The position numbers were made by a program, and so were the translations under genes. A stretch of 64,000 nt of DNA, from the NCBI GenBank assembly GCA_026225945.1, contig JAMJFZ010003163.1, positions 18,598,501-18,662,500 on the forward strand, in the 5' to 3' direction. Within the stretch, counting starts at the first letter, position 1. Every line of letters starts with the position of its first letter. The notes under the pieces were generated by a model. That model ran no database searches and was not told where the DNA came from. It was given only the letters and a program-made list of their open reading frames with translations. This stretch comes from Cricetomys ansorgei. Its lineage: Eukaryota; Chordata; Mammalia; Rodentia; Nesomyidae. Shown piece by piece: positions 10,145-20,267 of the stretch.

Positions 10145-10639
10145 GTATTGATTACATCAGTGATGCTTTCCCTGCACCGTGCTCCCTACCTTACCAGCCT
10201 TCTGTACTGAGTGTGGCTGCTAAGCCACAGGAACAAAAACTGAGTCCCAGAGAGACCATACAACCTGTGCATGTCAACTCAACTTGGGAAGCACATATTT
10301 GAGCTGTGACGTTCAGAAGCCTGCCTAACCCGTATTTCTCAAAACTGCAACCCACAGCAAGAGATGGATGCCATGACCTAGTCTCTCACTAAGTAAGTCT
10401 CACAGGTGTGAGGACAAACAGATGCTCTACAAAACGACACCCACACTTCTGAGTGCGGTAACTCCACCCTGCTCCCAGTGTTAGGGACAGAACTCAGGAC
10501 CCAGTGCCCAGAGCTGTCTGCAGACACGCAGGTGGCATCTCCTCTCCTCCACTCTTCCTTGGTTTCCCTGCCACACTAGTCCACAGCATCCCTCCTGTTC
10601 ACTCGCTCCTTGTCCATTTTGCTTCTAGGTTAATTTCAT
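10145..10639. other. Unique sequence, no gene seen
   Basis: Moderately GC-rich unique sequence without recognised repeats, exons or conserved-looking AT blocks. Confidence 0.55.
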
Positions 10640-10750
10640 GATTTGCTAATGGGTCTCCTTCCTCAGTTTCCAGGAGGAAAACCAAGACTCAGAGGTCTCC
10701 TGAGGGCCTGTGCCTCAGCCAGAACCCAAGCCCAGGCCTCCAGCCGTCTT
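10640..10750 (+). mobile_element. MIR SINE fragment
   Basis: 'ctcagtttccaggaggaaaa' followed by 'agactcagaggtctcctgag' and 'gaacccaagcccaggcctcc' parallels the second half of MIR (gaaactgaggctcagagaggt ... aacccaggcctcc). Diverged. Confidence 0.55.
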
Positions 10751-11264
10751 CTCACCAAACTCTGGCTTGATGTCCTCCCCACATCCTCCCTGGGCCTTCT
10801 TGTAGGCATTTCTGAGCACACTGGGTTGGTGGTCATAGCGTGATACAGAGAGAAGCACAGAGTGGGGGCACAAAGGGAAGAGGCAGGAACAGGACTCTCC
10901 AGGGTCCAGCTGAAGATGTGGAGGCTGAAGGCAACAGTCGACCTCTGTGGGCTCCTTCTTGCCTGGCCTCAGTTCCCCTCAGGGTGAGCTCGCCTGCGAG
11001 ACCCAACGGGCCCATGTGGCTAGGGCAGAGACAGGTGCCTGCAGGCTTGAGATCAGACCTAAGAGCTACAGGGAGGATCTTCACCGCTATCCCAGCCTGG
11101 GACTCTCCCTGTCATCACAGGCCAGCTGAAGGTCTTTCGTGCCATGTCTAAGTCTCTGAAGGTGAGCTCTCAAACTGGGACACGGAGTGAGAGGCGCAGT
11201 TCCACGAGCAGCCTCTTGTCTACAACTTCCTACGGTTTGAACCAAATGATTTTACAATTAAAAC
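10751..11264. other. Unique GC-rich sequence
   Basis: No repeat recognised. Opposing frames of 103 (plus) and 83 (minus) codons overlap almost completely. Neither shows domain-like composition. Confidence 0.5.
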
Positions 11265-11268
11265 AACA

Positions 11269-11272
11269 AAAA

Positions 11273-11311
<39 letters not shown>

Positions 11312-11313
11312 AT
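11269..11313 (+). repeat. (AAAT)n microsatellite
   Basis: About eleven perfect AAAT/TAAA units. It precedes a B1-like element, so it probably grew from an A-rich SINE tail or integration site. Confidence 0.97.
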
Positions 11314-11330
11314 ACCCAGCCTTTTTCAGA

Positions 11331-11470
11331 GTGGGCATGGTAGCCCAGGCCTATAAACACAGCACTTTGGGGGTCTATGCAGAAGGATTAGGAAGGAGTT
11401 CAAGGCTGGCCTCTACTACAGAGCAAATCTGACGCCAAGTTTGGGGCTATATGAGACCCTGCTTCAAGGG
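11331..11470 (+). mobile_element. B1-like SINE (plus strand, old)
   Basis: Body blocks 'gtgggcatggtagcccaggc', 'ctataaacacagcactttgg', 'ggagttcaaggctggcctct' and 'tatatgagaccctgcttcaa' follow the B1/proto-B1 order. A GGAA-rich tail follows to about 11490. Confidence 0.85.
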
Positions 11471-11497
11471 AAGGAAGGGAAGAAAAAAATTCTCTAT

Positions 11498-11625
11498 TGT
11501 AACTCTGGCTGTCTTGGAACTCACTCTGTAGATCAGGCTGGCCTAGAACTCACAGAGACCCACCTGCCTCTGCCTCTACTTCCTGAATGCTGGGATTAAT
11601 GGAGTGTGCCACCACCACGTAGCTT
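11498..11625 (-). mobile_element. B1 SINE (minus strand)
   Basis: Antisense B1 blocks in order: 'ggctgtcttggaactcactc', 'tagatcaggctggcctagaa', 'ctgcctctgcctctacttcc', 'tgctgggattaatggagtgt', 'gccaccaccacgtagctt'. It lies tail to tail with the plus-strand B1-like element on its left, an inverted SINE pair able to form a hairpin in RNA. Confidence 0.92.
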
Positions 11626-11660
11626 GCTTTCTTTCTTTCTTTGTTGTTTCTTTCTTTCTT
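11626..11660. repeat. (TTTC)n simple repeat
   Basis: Imperfect TTTC units interrupted by 'ttgttg', on the head side of the minus-strand B1. Confidence 0.85.
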
Positions 11661-12108
11661 AACACCTAATGAAAGGCTTTTCCAAGGCAAAAGTTCAGAA
11701 CCCTCCATCTATTACTTTTCTAAGCTGGCAATGGGTGGTTCGAACTCCACCCACACTCCTCTTGGCTTGTACATGTTAGCATTTATGAGGACATTACCTT
11801 TTATTTGATGAGCTAGAAAAAGACCTCCTCCATGGGAACCTATTCAGTAACCCACCCTGCAGACTCTGGGGACGATCTCCTTAGCAAAGCCCAAGAAGCG
11901 TGGGTCAGCCCTGAACACTCCCAAACCTACAGAGCGTGTGCAAACTGGAACTCGGGGTGGGGCCAGTAGGAAGAGCTGAGTCACTGGAAGAACCACGCTG
12001 GCAGAGCTGGAGACGGGAGTCAGGGCGAGATGCCAGGAAAGGGGAGGGGGAGGAGATACAGCCCCTTGAGCCTGCAGCTGAGGACAGGTGGGGATATGAG
12101 GAAGGCAC
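11661..12108. other. Unique sequence, no gene seen
   Basis: No recognised repeat or exon. The overlapping 89- and 95-codon minus-strand frames are out of phase with each other and treated as chance. Confidence 0.5.
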
Positions 12109-12109
12109 C

Positions 12110-12496
12110 CCAACTTGACACGGACCTAGACATATTTGGGCAGAGACGATCTTAATTGAGAAAATGCCGCCGTAAGACTGGCCTGTAGACATGTCTATAG
12201 GGAATCTTCTTAATCGATGACTGACATGGGAGGGCCCAAGTCAATGTGGGCAACGTCACCCCTGGGAAGGTAGTTGTGGATGGCGTAAGAAGACGGGTTG
12301 AGGAGCCATGGAAAGTAAGCCAATAAGCAGCATTCCTCGATGGTCTCTGCTTTACTTCCTGCCTTGAGATCCTGCCATGAGTTCCCCCCTTGATGGAGTG
12401 GGACCTGGGAATTGTAAGCCGAAATAAACCCTTTCCTTCCCCTAGGTTGCTTTGGGTCATGCATTTGATCACAGCATTCGAACTCAACTGAGTAAG
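12110..12496 (+). mobile_element. Rodent interspersed repeat, MaLR-like 3' end
   Basis: This belongs to a rodent repeat I recognise by its order: 'caacttgacac' start, 'ttaattgagaaaatgccgcc', a 'gggagggcccaagtcaatgt' block, 'gtaagccgaaataaaccctt' with AATAAA, then 'ggttgctttgggtcatg...atcacagc'. I am not sure of the family name. The 3' part resembles MaLR-type LTR ends. A second diverged copy lies at 25421-25796. Confidence 0.7.
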
Positions 12497-12989
12497 AAAA
12501 TCCCCAAATTAGGCCGAAGTGAAGGCACTATGACAGGTGAGGCAGCAACACCGCCTCCGGCTGGGACTGAGAAGGCACAGTGGCCTTCAGCCCACAGCCG
12601 CGGCCTCGCCGGGAGCCACACTGTGTGCGTGTGCCCACCTGTGCTGCAGAACTAGTTGTCAACATCTCAGAAGACATGAGGCTTTACATGAAATCTGACT
12701 GTTTGCAAACCTGGGACTTTCCAAAATGTCTCCGTCATTCTCCTGGATGACAAGGCAAGGGCTATGCGTTCTTGCAGGCCACCGTGACACACAGTCCTGC
12801 ACCAGACTGTGCCCATGTTAACACGAAGCAGCTGTGAGGCCGGACCCTTGAACCTGCATACCACCTCTGGCCCTTTAGTGAGGGGGCAGCCTAGGTAAGG
12901 GTTTCTCAATGAGAAGATGGCAGCATACTGGGGATGCTGAGGGGAGGCACAGCCGTGGTGGCCACCCCCACCAGCCCAGGCACCGGAGG
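12497..12989. other. Unique sequence, no gene seen
   Basis: GC-rich with some CpG ('cacagccgcggcctcgccgg' around 12600). The CpG patch is only about 60 bases long, too short for an island. Confidence 0.5.
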
Positions 12990-13220
12990 CTGTGCTGACG
13001 CCACTACTCGGGAGCTTAATATGAATATTGTGTCAGAGACTGGATATATTAAGAATGACAATGCGTTATTACTGCAGCAGGGAAATCTCACGAGTCCAAG
13101 AGATAGGATTTCAAAATCCTCAGCCAAAAATCAATAGCGATGCCCAAGCATTTATAAAAGAAGCACGTCAGTCTGCATTGCAGGAGACATGCTTTCGGTT
13201 GCCGCAAAACCGAAGGGACA
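12990..13220. promoter_or_regulatory. CNE-like block
   Basis: Repeat-free sequence with AT-rich motif clusters ('gcttaatatgaatattgtgt', 'ggatatattaagaatgacaa', 'ccaaaaatcaatagcgatgc') and retained CpGs. A 'gcatttataaaag' TATA-like string sits at about 13149. Probably a conserved regulatory block, from texture only. Confidence 0.4.
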
Positions 13221-13790
13221 GGTGCAAGTGTGGCGCTCACATGGGCAGAGCACGGGCAGCAGAGCATGCCTGCAGGCCCCAAGACCAGGCCAGGGCCTCA
13301 CCAGGCGGGCAGCAAAGGCAGGGTGCTCCCTGCCCTGACAGATGCAGGACAGCCCATGTCCCAAACTGCTTCTGGAAACTGCTCTGCCCTGGAAACCAAG
13401 CTTCCCCAGGAAGCAAGACAAGAGGCATGGGGCCTGGGACACCGCGGGGCTATTAGCTGCAAACTGGGTAAAGGAGAGCAGCCCTGCGTATCTCCTGGGA
13501 TGCCTGTGAGGATCAAAACTGAGGTTTTTTTAGAAAAATCAAAGGTGCCATAGACGGCATGAAGACCCACTGAAAAAATGCAGGCTCTGAAGGCAGACAG
13601 AGCCAGTTCCAGACTCAGCAGTGCCGCTGAGAGAGGCAGGACTAACCTCCTCTAACCTTCAGGGTTCACAGGCCTTGGAGGTGGCATCTGCCCTGTCTGA
13701 CACAGTATCACCTCCCCAAAATTACAGGGTTTTCAATATTATGATCACTATCAAAAATACAAAGAAATGTAAGGTTTCCCCTGTCCCTCC
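13221..13790. other. Unique sequence; 142-codon chance frame
   Basis: A plus-strand frame of 142 codons (13028-13456) runs from the CNE-like block into this GC-rich sequence. Frames on both strands overlap it extensively. No domain, signal peptide or splice context supports it. Confidence 0.5.
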
Positions 13791-13792
13791 TC

Positions 13793-13890
13793 TTTTGTGG
13801 AGACAGGGTCTTACTTCAGGCTGACCTTGAACTCTTGATCCTTCTAGCTCTGCCTCCAGAGTGTTGGTATTACAACTGTGTACCACGGCT
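13793..13890 (-). mobile_element. B1/proto-B1 fragment (minus strand)
   Basis: Antisense blocks 'gtggagacagggtcttactt', 'caggctgaccttgaactctt', 'gctctgcctccagagtgttg' and 'gtattacaactgtgtaccac' match the right half of an old B1-type monomer. Confidence 0.8.
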
Positions 13891-14734
13891 ATCTATATGC
13901 ATTTCTTAATTAGATTAGCTGGTAGTTGGGAGTCTTTTTTATTAAATATTGTCTTTCTCTGATATAGGACTCCCGAGTTTACAAATTTCCTTTTTTCTAG
14001 GGTGAAACTCGTCGAGGAAGTGAGAAAAAGCCTTTCCATTTGGTGGGAAATGGAAGCTCCCAAATGCATGTGAATACGAAGATGATGCAAGCAAACAGCC
14101 CCAGCAAGGAGTACAGCATCCCAGCGGTCCTTCCCAGGACTCAGGGGATCCCCAAACCACCACAGACTGCATGCCCTTTGCGCACTCCCCCCCAAAAATA
14201 ATCTCTCTTTAACACTGACTCTAGAAGGATGTAGATAGGATGTTCATGCTGGGAGAACCTCAAAAAGCCTCTTCCTATTGGCTCTGGACTTTCCAGACCT
14301 CAAGCCTGAAGCCACACCTCCTAACTACAGGTTCCCAGCAAATGGACAAAGAGATTTGGAACTTCACTTCTGTCCCTCCCCACCTGGACCAGCAGGTGGT
14401 AGGGCAGGGCATGGCAGCCGGAGACTGAACTTGTTAATGCCACATGTACTGTAACCGAGGCAGCACCCAGCCCACCACCATGGCTGCCTCCAGTACCCTG
14501 TGTGCTCTAGAACCCCCAATAGATGACAAGAACAGAGCTAGCTACCCAAATCTCAGTTACCTCTCAACTGTCTGGCTGAACTCCCTCTCCTTGACTGTTC
14601 GAACTGGAACGAGAAGCTTCAAGTGCTAATAGTTAAGCAGGCAGAAGGTGGAGGGCACCCCAAGGGGTCTCCAGGGTCAGCCACCCAGATGAAGCTGGTT
14701 CATGCCAATCTTATTTCAAAGCAATGCAGTTTCT
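13891..14734. other. Unique sequence, no gene seen
   Basis: No repeat or exon recognised. The 100-codon minus-strand frame at 13893-14195 is paired with a 76-codon frame in another phase and looks like chance. Confidence 0.5.
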
Positions 14735-15047
14735 CTGTGTATTTTTTTTTACATATGTGTGAGTATACAGATGCATGTTCACATGTATGTGTAGGTGAGT
14801 CTCCTTCGGTTGTTTTCTACCTTATTTATTACTCAGGCAGGGTCTTTGAACTGAACCAAGAATTTGCCAATGCAACCAGCCGAACTACCCAGCTTGTTCC
14901 AAGGATCCTGCATCTTTACCTTCTAGGGCTCTGGAATCACAGAAGAAGCCCATATTCACCCAGCATTCATACGGATGCTAGGGGTCTCATCTCTGGACTT
15001 CCCATTGGCCTGGCAAAGTGCTTTAACTACTGAGCCATCTCCCTACT
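14735..15047 (-). mobile_element. Composite SINE (B4/RSINE type), minus strand
   Basis: The right end is an antisense tRNA-type head ('ctttaactactgagccatct' then 'ccctactcc'). The middle has an antisense 7SL-like part ('actcaggcagggtctttgaa', 'ttccaaggatcctgcatctt', 'ctctggaatcacag') and the left a TG-rich tail. This head plus B1-like-body architecture is that of rodent B4/RSINE composites. Diverged. Confidence 0.7.
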
Positions 15048-15079
15048 CCTGCTTTGGTCTTTGAGTCTTAAATTCCAGG

Positions 15080-15150
15080 GCCTGCTCCTCCTGTACTCCC
15101 CCTGCACTGCTGGGATTACAAGGGTGGGCCCTATACTCAGCTTAGACATG
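15080..15150 (-). mobile_element. B1 fragment (minus strand)
   Basis: 'ctgcactgctgggattacaa' and 'gggtgggccctatactcagc' correspond to the antisense head portion of B1. The rest is missing or unrecognisable. Confidence 0.5.
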
Positions 15151-15378
15151 TGCATTTATGAACCTACTCTGCCCATAGGGTCTGTGAGGCCAGGCATGCT
15201 CCCTTAGTCAGAGCACTTGTTGTGAGCTTTCTGGTGACATGAAAGTGCTGTGATTATCATAGGAAGCTTGGAAGACCACCTCATCTCCACCCCTCACAGT
15301 AACCCCTGCAGGGACTGAGTTCACCTCTCTATAGATAAACATTTTTCGTGAGAGTTTTTTTCTTAGTAATTAAAATTA
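15151..15378. other. Unique spacer between SINEs
   Basis: No exon, promoter motif or repeat recognised in this stretch. Confidence 0.5.
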
Positions 15379-15379
15379 C

Positions 15380-15396
15380 ATGTGCACGTGCACATG

Positions 15397-15439
<43 letters not shown>

Positions 15440-15578
15440 TGGCATCCATGTGGAGGTCAGAAGACAACTTGTGAGAGTCAGTTATCTTCTCCTACCACGT
15501 GGGTCCTGGGGATCATCAAACTCAGGTCATTGGGCTTCAAGCCGAGCACTTTTCCTATTGCACTGTCTTGCTGGTCCT
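15380..15578 (-). mobile_element. B3 SINE with (TG)n tail (minus strand)
   Basis: Read in antisense: a (CA)n-type tail (15401-15438 as TG on plus), 'tggaggtcagaagacaactt', 'gtgagagtcagttatcttct', 'gtgggtcctggggatcatca', 'aactcaggtcattgggcttc' and a degraded head 'actgtcttgctggtcc'. This is the standard B3 layout, and the TG repeat is the expanded tail. Confidence 0.92.
15399..15438 (+). repeat. (TG)n microsatellite
   Basis: About twenty uninterrupted TG units, preceded by 'tgtgcacgtgcacatgagcg'. The expanded tail of the adjoining minus-strand B3. Confidence 0.97.
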
Positions 15579-16074
15579 TCCACGAGACAGATCCTAAGGA
15601 CGAGAGTGCCTGGCCCGATGCCTGCCGCACAGCTGCTACTCAACACCAGAGGCTGAACAAGGATTTGAGAGAACAGCCCAGAGCGAACGGATCTGAGTGT
15701 AGGTAGACTTTCTGAGAGTCCAGTGAGTAAAAATGACACTTTGAAACAAAGGGGTTTGTCACTATGGAACTTCATCAAGAACCATCTTTTTCTTTGCTAT
15801 TCCATAGCTTTATTTAATGATTAAATATTTTTTAAAAAAAGGCTTTATAGCAAATATGCCTGCATTAAAAACAGTATGGGCAGATACTAAGACAGGAAAT
15901 TTCCTCAAAACAATAAAAACAAAATACACAAGCTATGCCTTCAGAGTCCTTAATGTCTTTCAACAAGCCCCTCCTGCCAGCTCGGGAGGAACCACTATAC
16001 CCACACCCGGGGCACTGAGCACTTCTCAGTACACACACTGAAAGCACCAAGCTTTCATTGGACCTGACAGCACC
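15579..16074. other. Unique sequence, no gene seen
   Basis: AT-rich part at about 15780-15950 with 'tttaatgattaaatattttt' and an A-run. No convincing element or exon. Confidence 0.5.
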
Positions 16075-16262
16075 AAGCACTTTGCTGGCAGCATCTCATT
16101 TAGTTAACTAATCGTAACTTGCTTCTTGTCCTTTGCTATTTTTCCCATTTTATAAATGAAGACGTCCACACATGGTTTAATGATAATAATAAGGTCACAG
16201 TAGGATTTGAATTTAAGAAATCTGACTGCAGGACCTCTGTTTTAGTCCCCGCACTATAACCA
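16075..16262 (+). mobile_element. MIR SINE
   Basis: Clear MIR order: 'agcactttgctggcagcatc', 'tcatttagttaactaatcgt', 'cccattttataaatgaagac', 'aaggtcacagtaggatttga', 'tttaagaaatctgactgcag'. This is nearly the whole element. An ancient mammalian SINE. Confidence 0.85.
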
Positions 16263-16267
16263 CCTAT

Positions 16268-16592
16268 GCCAATGGAATACACAAATGAATGGATGGACGG
16301 ATGGATGGACGGATGAATTGGGTATCTAGTGGGCGAATAGAAGACAGTTAGATAGACCAATAGATTGGTTAATAGATGGGTGTCTGTGGGTGAGAAGACG
16401 GGTAGATAAAGGTCTAACGGATGAAGAGAAGGGATCGGATGGGTTGATAGGGAAGCTGGAGAGCTGAATGGTTAGATAATGTGTGATGGACAGATGGGGG
16501 ATGCGTGCTAAGTGGATAGATGAATGACGGATGAGACGGGAAGGAGACACAGAGAGATGGTAGAAGGACAGACACAGATAGGTAAGTAGTCC
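16268..16592 (+). repeat. Degenerate GGAT/GATA tetranucleotide array
   Basis: About 320 bases built from GGAT, GGAC, AGAT and GATA words. It begins as near-perfect (GGAT)n at 16270-16312 and decays into 'gatagaccaatagattggtt'-like sequence. The plus strand is very poor in C. A former tetranucleotide microsatellite. Confidence 0.85.
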
Positions 16593-16683
16593 GTGTCAGG
16601 CCAGGTCTGCCTCTGGCTTTAACTAGCATCTCATCACTGGGGCACACACAAGGAGCTGACCAAAAGCTGCTGCCATCAAAAGA

Positions 16684-16798
16684 CCTGGGGATGCAGTTCA
16701 TGGACAGAACATTTGCCTAGTGTGGGTTCAGGGGGTCCAGGCCCTAGTACTTCAAAAGCAAACACAAAACCTGAAAACCAACCAAACAAAACCCCAAG
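16684..16798 (+). mobile_element. ID SINE (plus strand, diverged)
   Basis: 'ggggatgcagttcatggaca', 'gaacatttgcctagtgtggg' and 'ccaggccctagtacttcaaa' follow the ID order, with box A and box B remnants and the 'aggccctgggttc' equivalent. An A/C-rich tail with AACCAAACAAAA follows. Confidence 0.78.
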
Positions 16799-17309
16799 AT
16801 AACCTGTGTCCCTCAGAGGGGCTTCCTTCCACGTGTCCCAGCAGAGGCTGGGTTTCTGAGGCTACTAGGCCAGGGATCTCCTCCAGCCTCACAGTCTAAC
16901 AGTGGTGAGGAGGATTTGAAGGACTTGATGAGCACCAGAAAGAAACGTACCAGGCACAGACACCGTGCAGCCCTCGCCACTCTCTCCCAACCCTTGCTTT
17001 ATCAATGACCATTAGCTTGGCTTTGGTTACATTCCAGCAACTCTTGCTGAATTCTTCAAGCTCTAATGTGAGCGTGGGCATCCTGCCTACCAACTCTGAG
17101 GTGCCCACAGCCCCCTTCTGTGACAGAGGGGCTCAACTCATGTATGGAATAGATTCCAAGGTCCTGAACTGAGGCCTCCAAAGCCCCGACTCCAATCTTG
17201 GCCACAGGTGAACCAGAACTTACTACCTGCAGTTTCTTCTTCATCCACAAGAGGGCAGAGTGTCTCGAATATCTGCACAGATTCTTTTGTAAATGCCTGG
17301 TGTACTTAC
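16799..17309. other. Unique sequence, no gene seen
   Basis: No repeat or exon recognised in this stretch. Confidence 0.5.
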
Positions 17310-17710
17310 AGAACACTGTATAACTCAAAAATTATAATTAAAATGTCTTAGCGCCTGTATTTATAGTAACATTTAAACTACTGTGCTTTCTTGAAGTCAG
17401 TCATTTACTTGAGAACAGCACACTTTATGGTGAACAGATCTTTGAAACAGTTCCGCTGGGATCTAGCCCAGGCACATGTAACTCAATATATGTCAACAGC
17501 TGTAAAAATATTGGTGGGAGAAGGCAGGAAGAAAGCCATGAGCCCTGATCAAGTGTGCTGTCTCCTGCATCTGACTGTTTTTAGCTGCTCCCTCCTCTTC
17601 CAAATAATCGGGCCATTTTGGTGCCTGCTGTCACACAAGGCAGGCCCTCTTTTGAGGCCGGATGATCAAAAATGTTGTAAATGAAAATGATTTCGATGCT
17701 GGCGGCCTGG
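17310..17710. promoter_or_regulatory. CNE-like block
   Basis: Repeat-free, with AT-rich motif clusters ('caaaaattataattaaaatg', 'gcctgtatttatagtaacat', 'aatatatgtcaacagctgta', 'ttccaaataatcgggccatt', 'aaatgaaaatgatttcgatg'). CpGs are kept in otherwise CpG-poor DNA. The texture of a conserved enhancer. No alignment available. Confidence 0.45.
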
Positions 17711-19435
17711 AGAGTGACCAGGGCACGTGCAGCGGCAGAAGGGGTGCGGAGGCAGAAGGGGCTGTTCTAATCTTGCCCAGTGCACACCACTGTAGGGAGA
17801 GCATTCCTAGGGCGTGAGCAGCTCCCTAGGGTAAGGCCATGGTAAATTCCACCTAATCCCTTCTGCATACAAATGAGCTCTTGGCAGGGGACTGGGCCAG
17901 AGTCTGCAGCCCCTACCCCCATCAGGGTTGGCTGCCCTGACTGAACAAACAACTAAGCCACAATAGTGAGGGTGGCAGGCTGGAGAAGGGAGGTTACCAA
18001 GGGGTCTTGGGGCGAGAGCGCTGAGGCAGGGCTCCTACCTTTTGTCCTCATGGCCTGGAGGTGTCCGACACAGGTGTCCGAGTGGCAAAAAGTGTATGGT
18101 AGGGGAAAACAGAAGGCTAGCCCAAGTGAGAGAATAGACTACTAACTCAACCTCTGGGCAGCTGAGAAGCTAGGGAAGATGGTGACATGACTGGGTGGGA
18201 ACCACAGCTACACAGGACGGTTCGCTAAGATGCACAGATCCAGATCCATCCCCATCCCCCATCCCAGCTGTGAGGCAGACCTCCCCTGGCCCAGCACAAT
18301 GGCAAAGACCCTTGGCCATTATAGGGAGAAGGTCTTCCTACAGATGTGTGAGAGAGGTCAAATGTGGGCCCAGAGTCCAAGACATAGAGGGACCAAATAC
18401 CAACGTAGGAAACAGCCTGAGGTCAAAGATGGCACACGGACAGCAGAGACTCAGGCGCACTGTGCTGTCCTGTAGGGTTGGGTCTCTGGTGTCAGCTCTA
18501 TCTACAATAAGTTTGTCAAACCTCTAGAGCAAGTGTTTGCAACGTGGCCACTAATGCACCTTCACGGCCCTGTGCCCCTGCAGTAGTGGGCAAAGCTTAC
18601 AGTGCTGTACATGGGTGTAAATGCCCTTAAAAAAGCGCGTGTGTGTGTGTTGTTCACTCAGGCAGTATGGAGAAGGTTCCAAGGCACAAAAAGGTTAATT
18701 GCTCTGTGGCTACGCCGCCATGGGTCCCTGCCCCAGCCCCGGGTCACTTCCAAACTTGAAGGTATTCCAAGACAAAAGGAGTGGATGCAGAAATGGGATG
18801 GGGCCCTGTCCCATGAGAGGGGTCCCCATCTTTGCTCAACAGTGGACCCTGTGACAAGTTACAACATATGTGTGCATACACACTTGGCATGGCTCCGGAG
18901 CCAGCATGTGCTCACTTTTCCTCAGGATTCACATGCTTATGCTCACACACGTTTGCATGCCCCCCTCCTCTTTCCCTCTCCCTGCCCCCCCACGCACACA
19001 CTTACCACACACCTACATCTTCCATGGAGAACAGCAGGAACTGCACATTCTGAGGACTCAATTAGGCTCAGTGTGTTGCTGACAACCTTTCAACTTCCAG
19101 AAGGCATTTTTACAACGCCTTCCAGCTAAGAAATTACTAGGTTTCTGTCCTTCCCCAAATAGTCTTGGCATCAGGAAGAACCAAGGTGCATCTGGCAGTG
19201 AGGAAGGGGGCTCCACCTGAAGAGGCCCCGAGATGACTCCATGACCATGGGAATGTGGGTCTCAGAGCAGGAGCGATTCAAGGTCCTCAGCTCCCCCAAA
19301 CCCAGGAGGGCCTTACCTACTCCTGGCACATGCTAAGCCCAGGAGTGCCTGGGTCAGTCCCTCTGGGTAATTCTAGAACTCCAACCACACCTTCTCCTTT
19401 CCCTTACCCTCCACACAGCCAGCTCCTAAGAAACA
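17711..19435. other. Unique GC-rich stretch, no gene seen
   Basis: The longest frame is a 175-codon plus-strand one at 18602-19129, rich in His, Thr, Pro and Leu because of a degenerate CA/CCT tract at 18950-19020. It lacks any domain or start context and is treated as chance. Short GTGTG runs occur at about 18640. Confidence 0.5.
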
Positions 19436-19525
19436 CTATAAAGCAGGTTGTATGCCTGGAACAGGAGCTACTTTCCATCTCACAGGTAGGGAAACTGAAA
19501 TCAGAGAGGTCTACTGACTGATCTG
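19436..19525 (+). mobile_element. Possible MIR fragment
   Basis: 'ttccatctcacaggtaggga' then 'aactgaaatcagagaggtct' parallels the MIR core (ccattttacagatgaggaaactgaggcacagagaggt). Only the core is recognisable. Confidence 0.5.
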
Positions 19526-20036
19526 TAACTCTGTCATACAAAAGGATCAAAGCATGGGCTAAGGATCTGCTTCCTGCTCAGTTCAAATGGTCACACTATG
19601 TGAAGTTACCTGGGAAAACCAGGTGGGATGGGAGGGAGCCCCAATTCCCAGACTTCTTTAAGTGATGCAAGCATCAGTCTGGGGACAGATGGCCTTTATT
19701 TCCCCCTAATCCTCCAGGAAGTTCAGTGAACTACTGTAGCAGCTTCTGTCTACCCCAAAGAAATGACTCCAAATACCTATCGGCCCAGAGTGAGTAGCTA
19801 GGCCTCATCCTATCTTAATTATCTCTGACTGAGAGCATCAGGACTTACACCTATCAGGACAATGGTGTGGTAGGGGGATTCTAACACTCCATACCTCCTG
19901 GTGCTGTGCTTTGTCCGTCTGAGCCAAGAGCAACTGCATCAGAATCTACAGGACACTGATGGATGATATGACAACAAAGTCCTTGAATTTCAGTCTCATT
20001 TCCCCAACATCTTCAAACGAAGACGCGTAAAGTGAG
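19526..20036. other. Unique sequence, no gene seen
   Basis: No exon, promoter-like or repeat signature recognised. Confidence 0.5.
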
Positions 20037-20037
20037 T

Positions 20038-20118
20038 TCAGGCATAGCTCAGTAGTACTGACTTGCCAAGCGTGCACAAGGCCCCGGAACCCCTACCAGT
20101 ACCACCCCCAAAAGAAAG
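20038..20118 (+). mobile_element. ID SINE (plus strand)
   Basis: 'ggcatagctcagtagtactg', 'acttgccaagcgtgcacaag' and 'gccccggaacccctaccagt' followed by an A-rich tail match the ID consensus order. Diverged but essentially complete. Confidence 0.85.
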
Positions 20119-20267
20119 ATTCTGCCTACCATCTCCATGTTAGCATTTTTGGCCTTCAGAGTAAAGGGTGTACCCGGAAAACTACCATGTGGTCACGACA
20201 GCCCAGGCTGGGGGTGCCAGCAGAGCATTTGTTCTGTGTGGCTTTATCTGAACCTCTAACTCTGCTC

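Noticed and set aside
15348..15656. 102-codon frame with Val-Cys run
   Set aside because: Translation of the (TG)n tail and body of a B3 SINE.
18602..19129. 175-codon plus-strand frame
   Set aside because: Its His/Thr/Pro-rich part comes from a degenerate CA/CCT tract. No start context or domain.
20037..20118. Apparent tRNA-like box A and box B
   Set aside because: They belong to an ID SINE, not a tRNA gene. No cloverleaf can be drawn.
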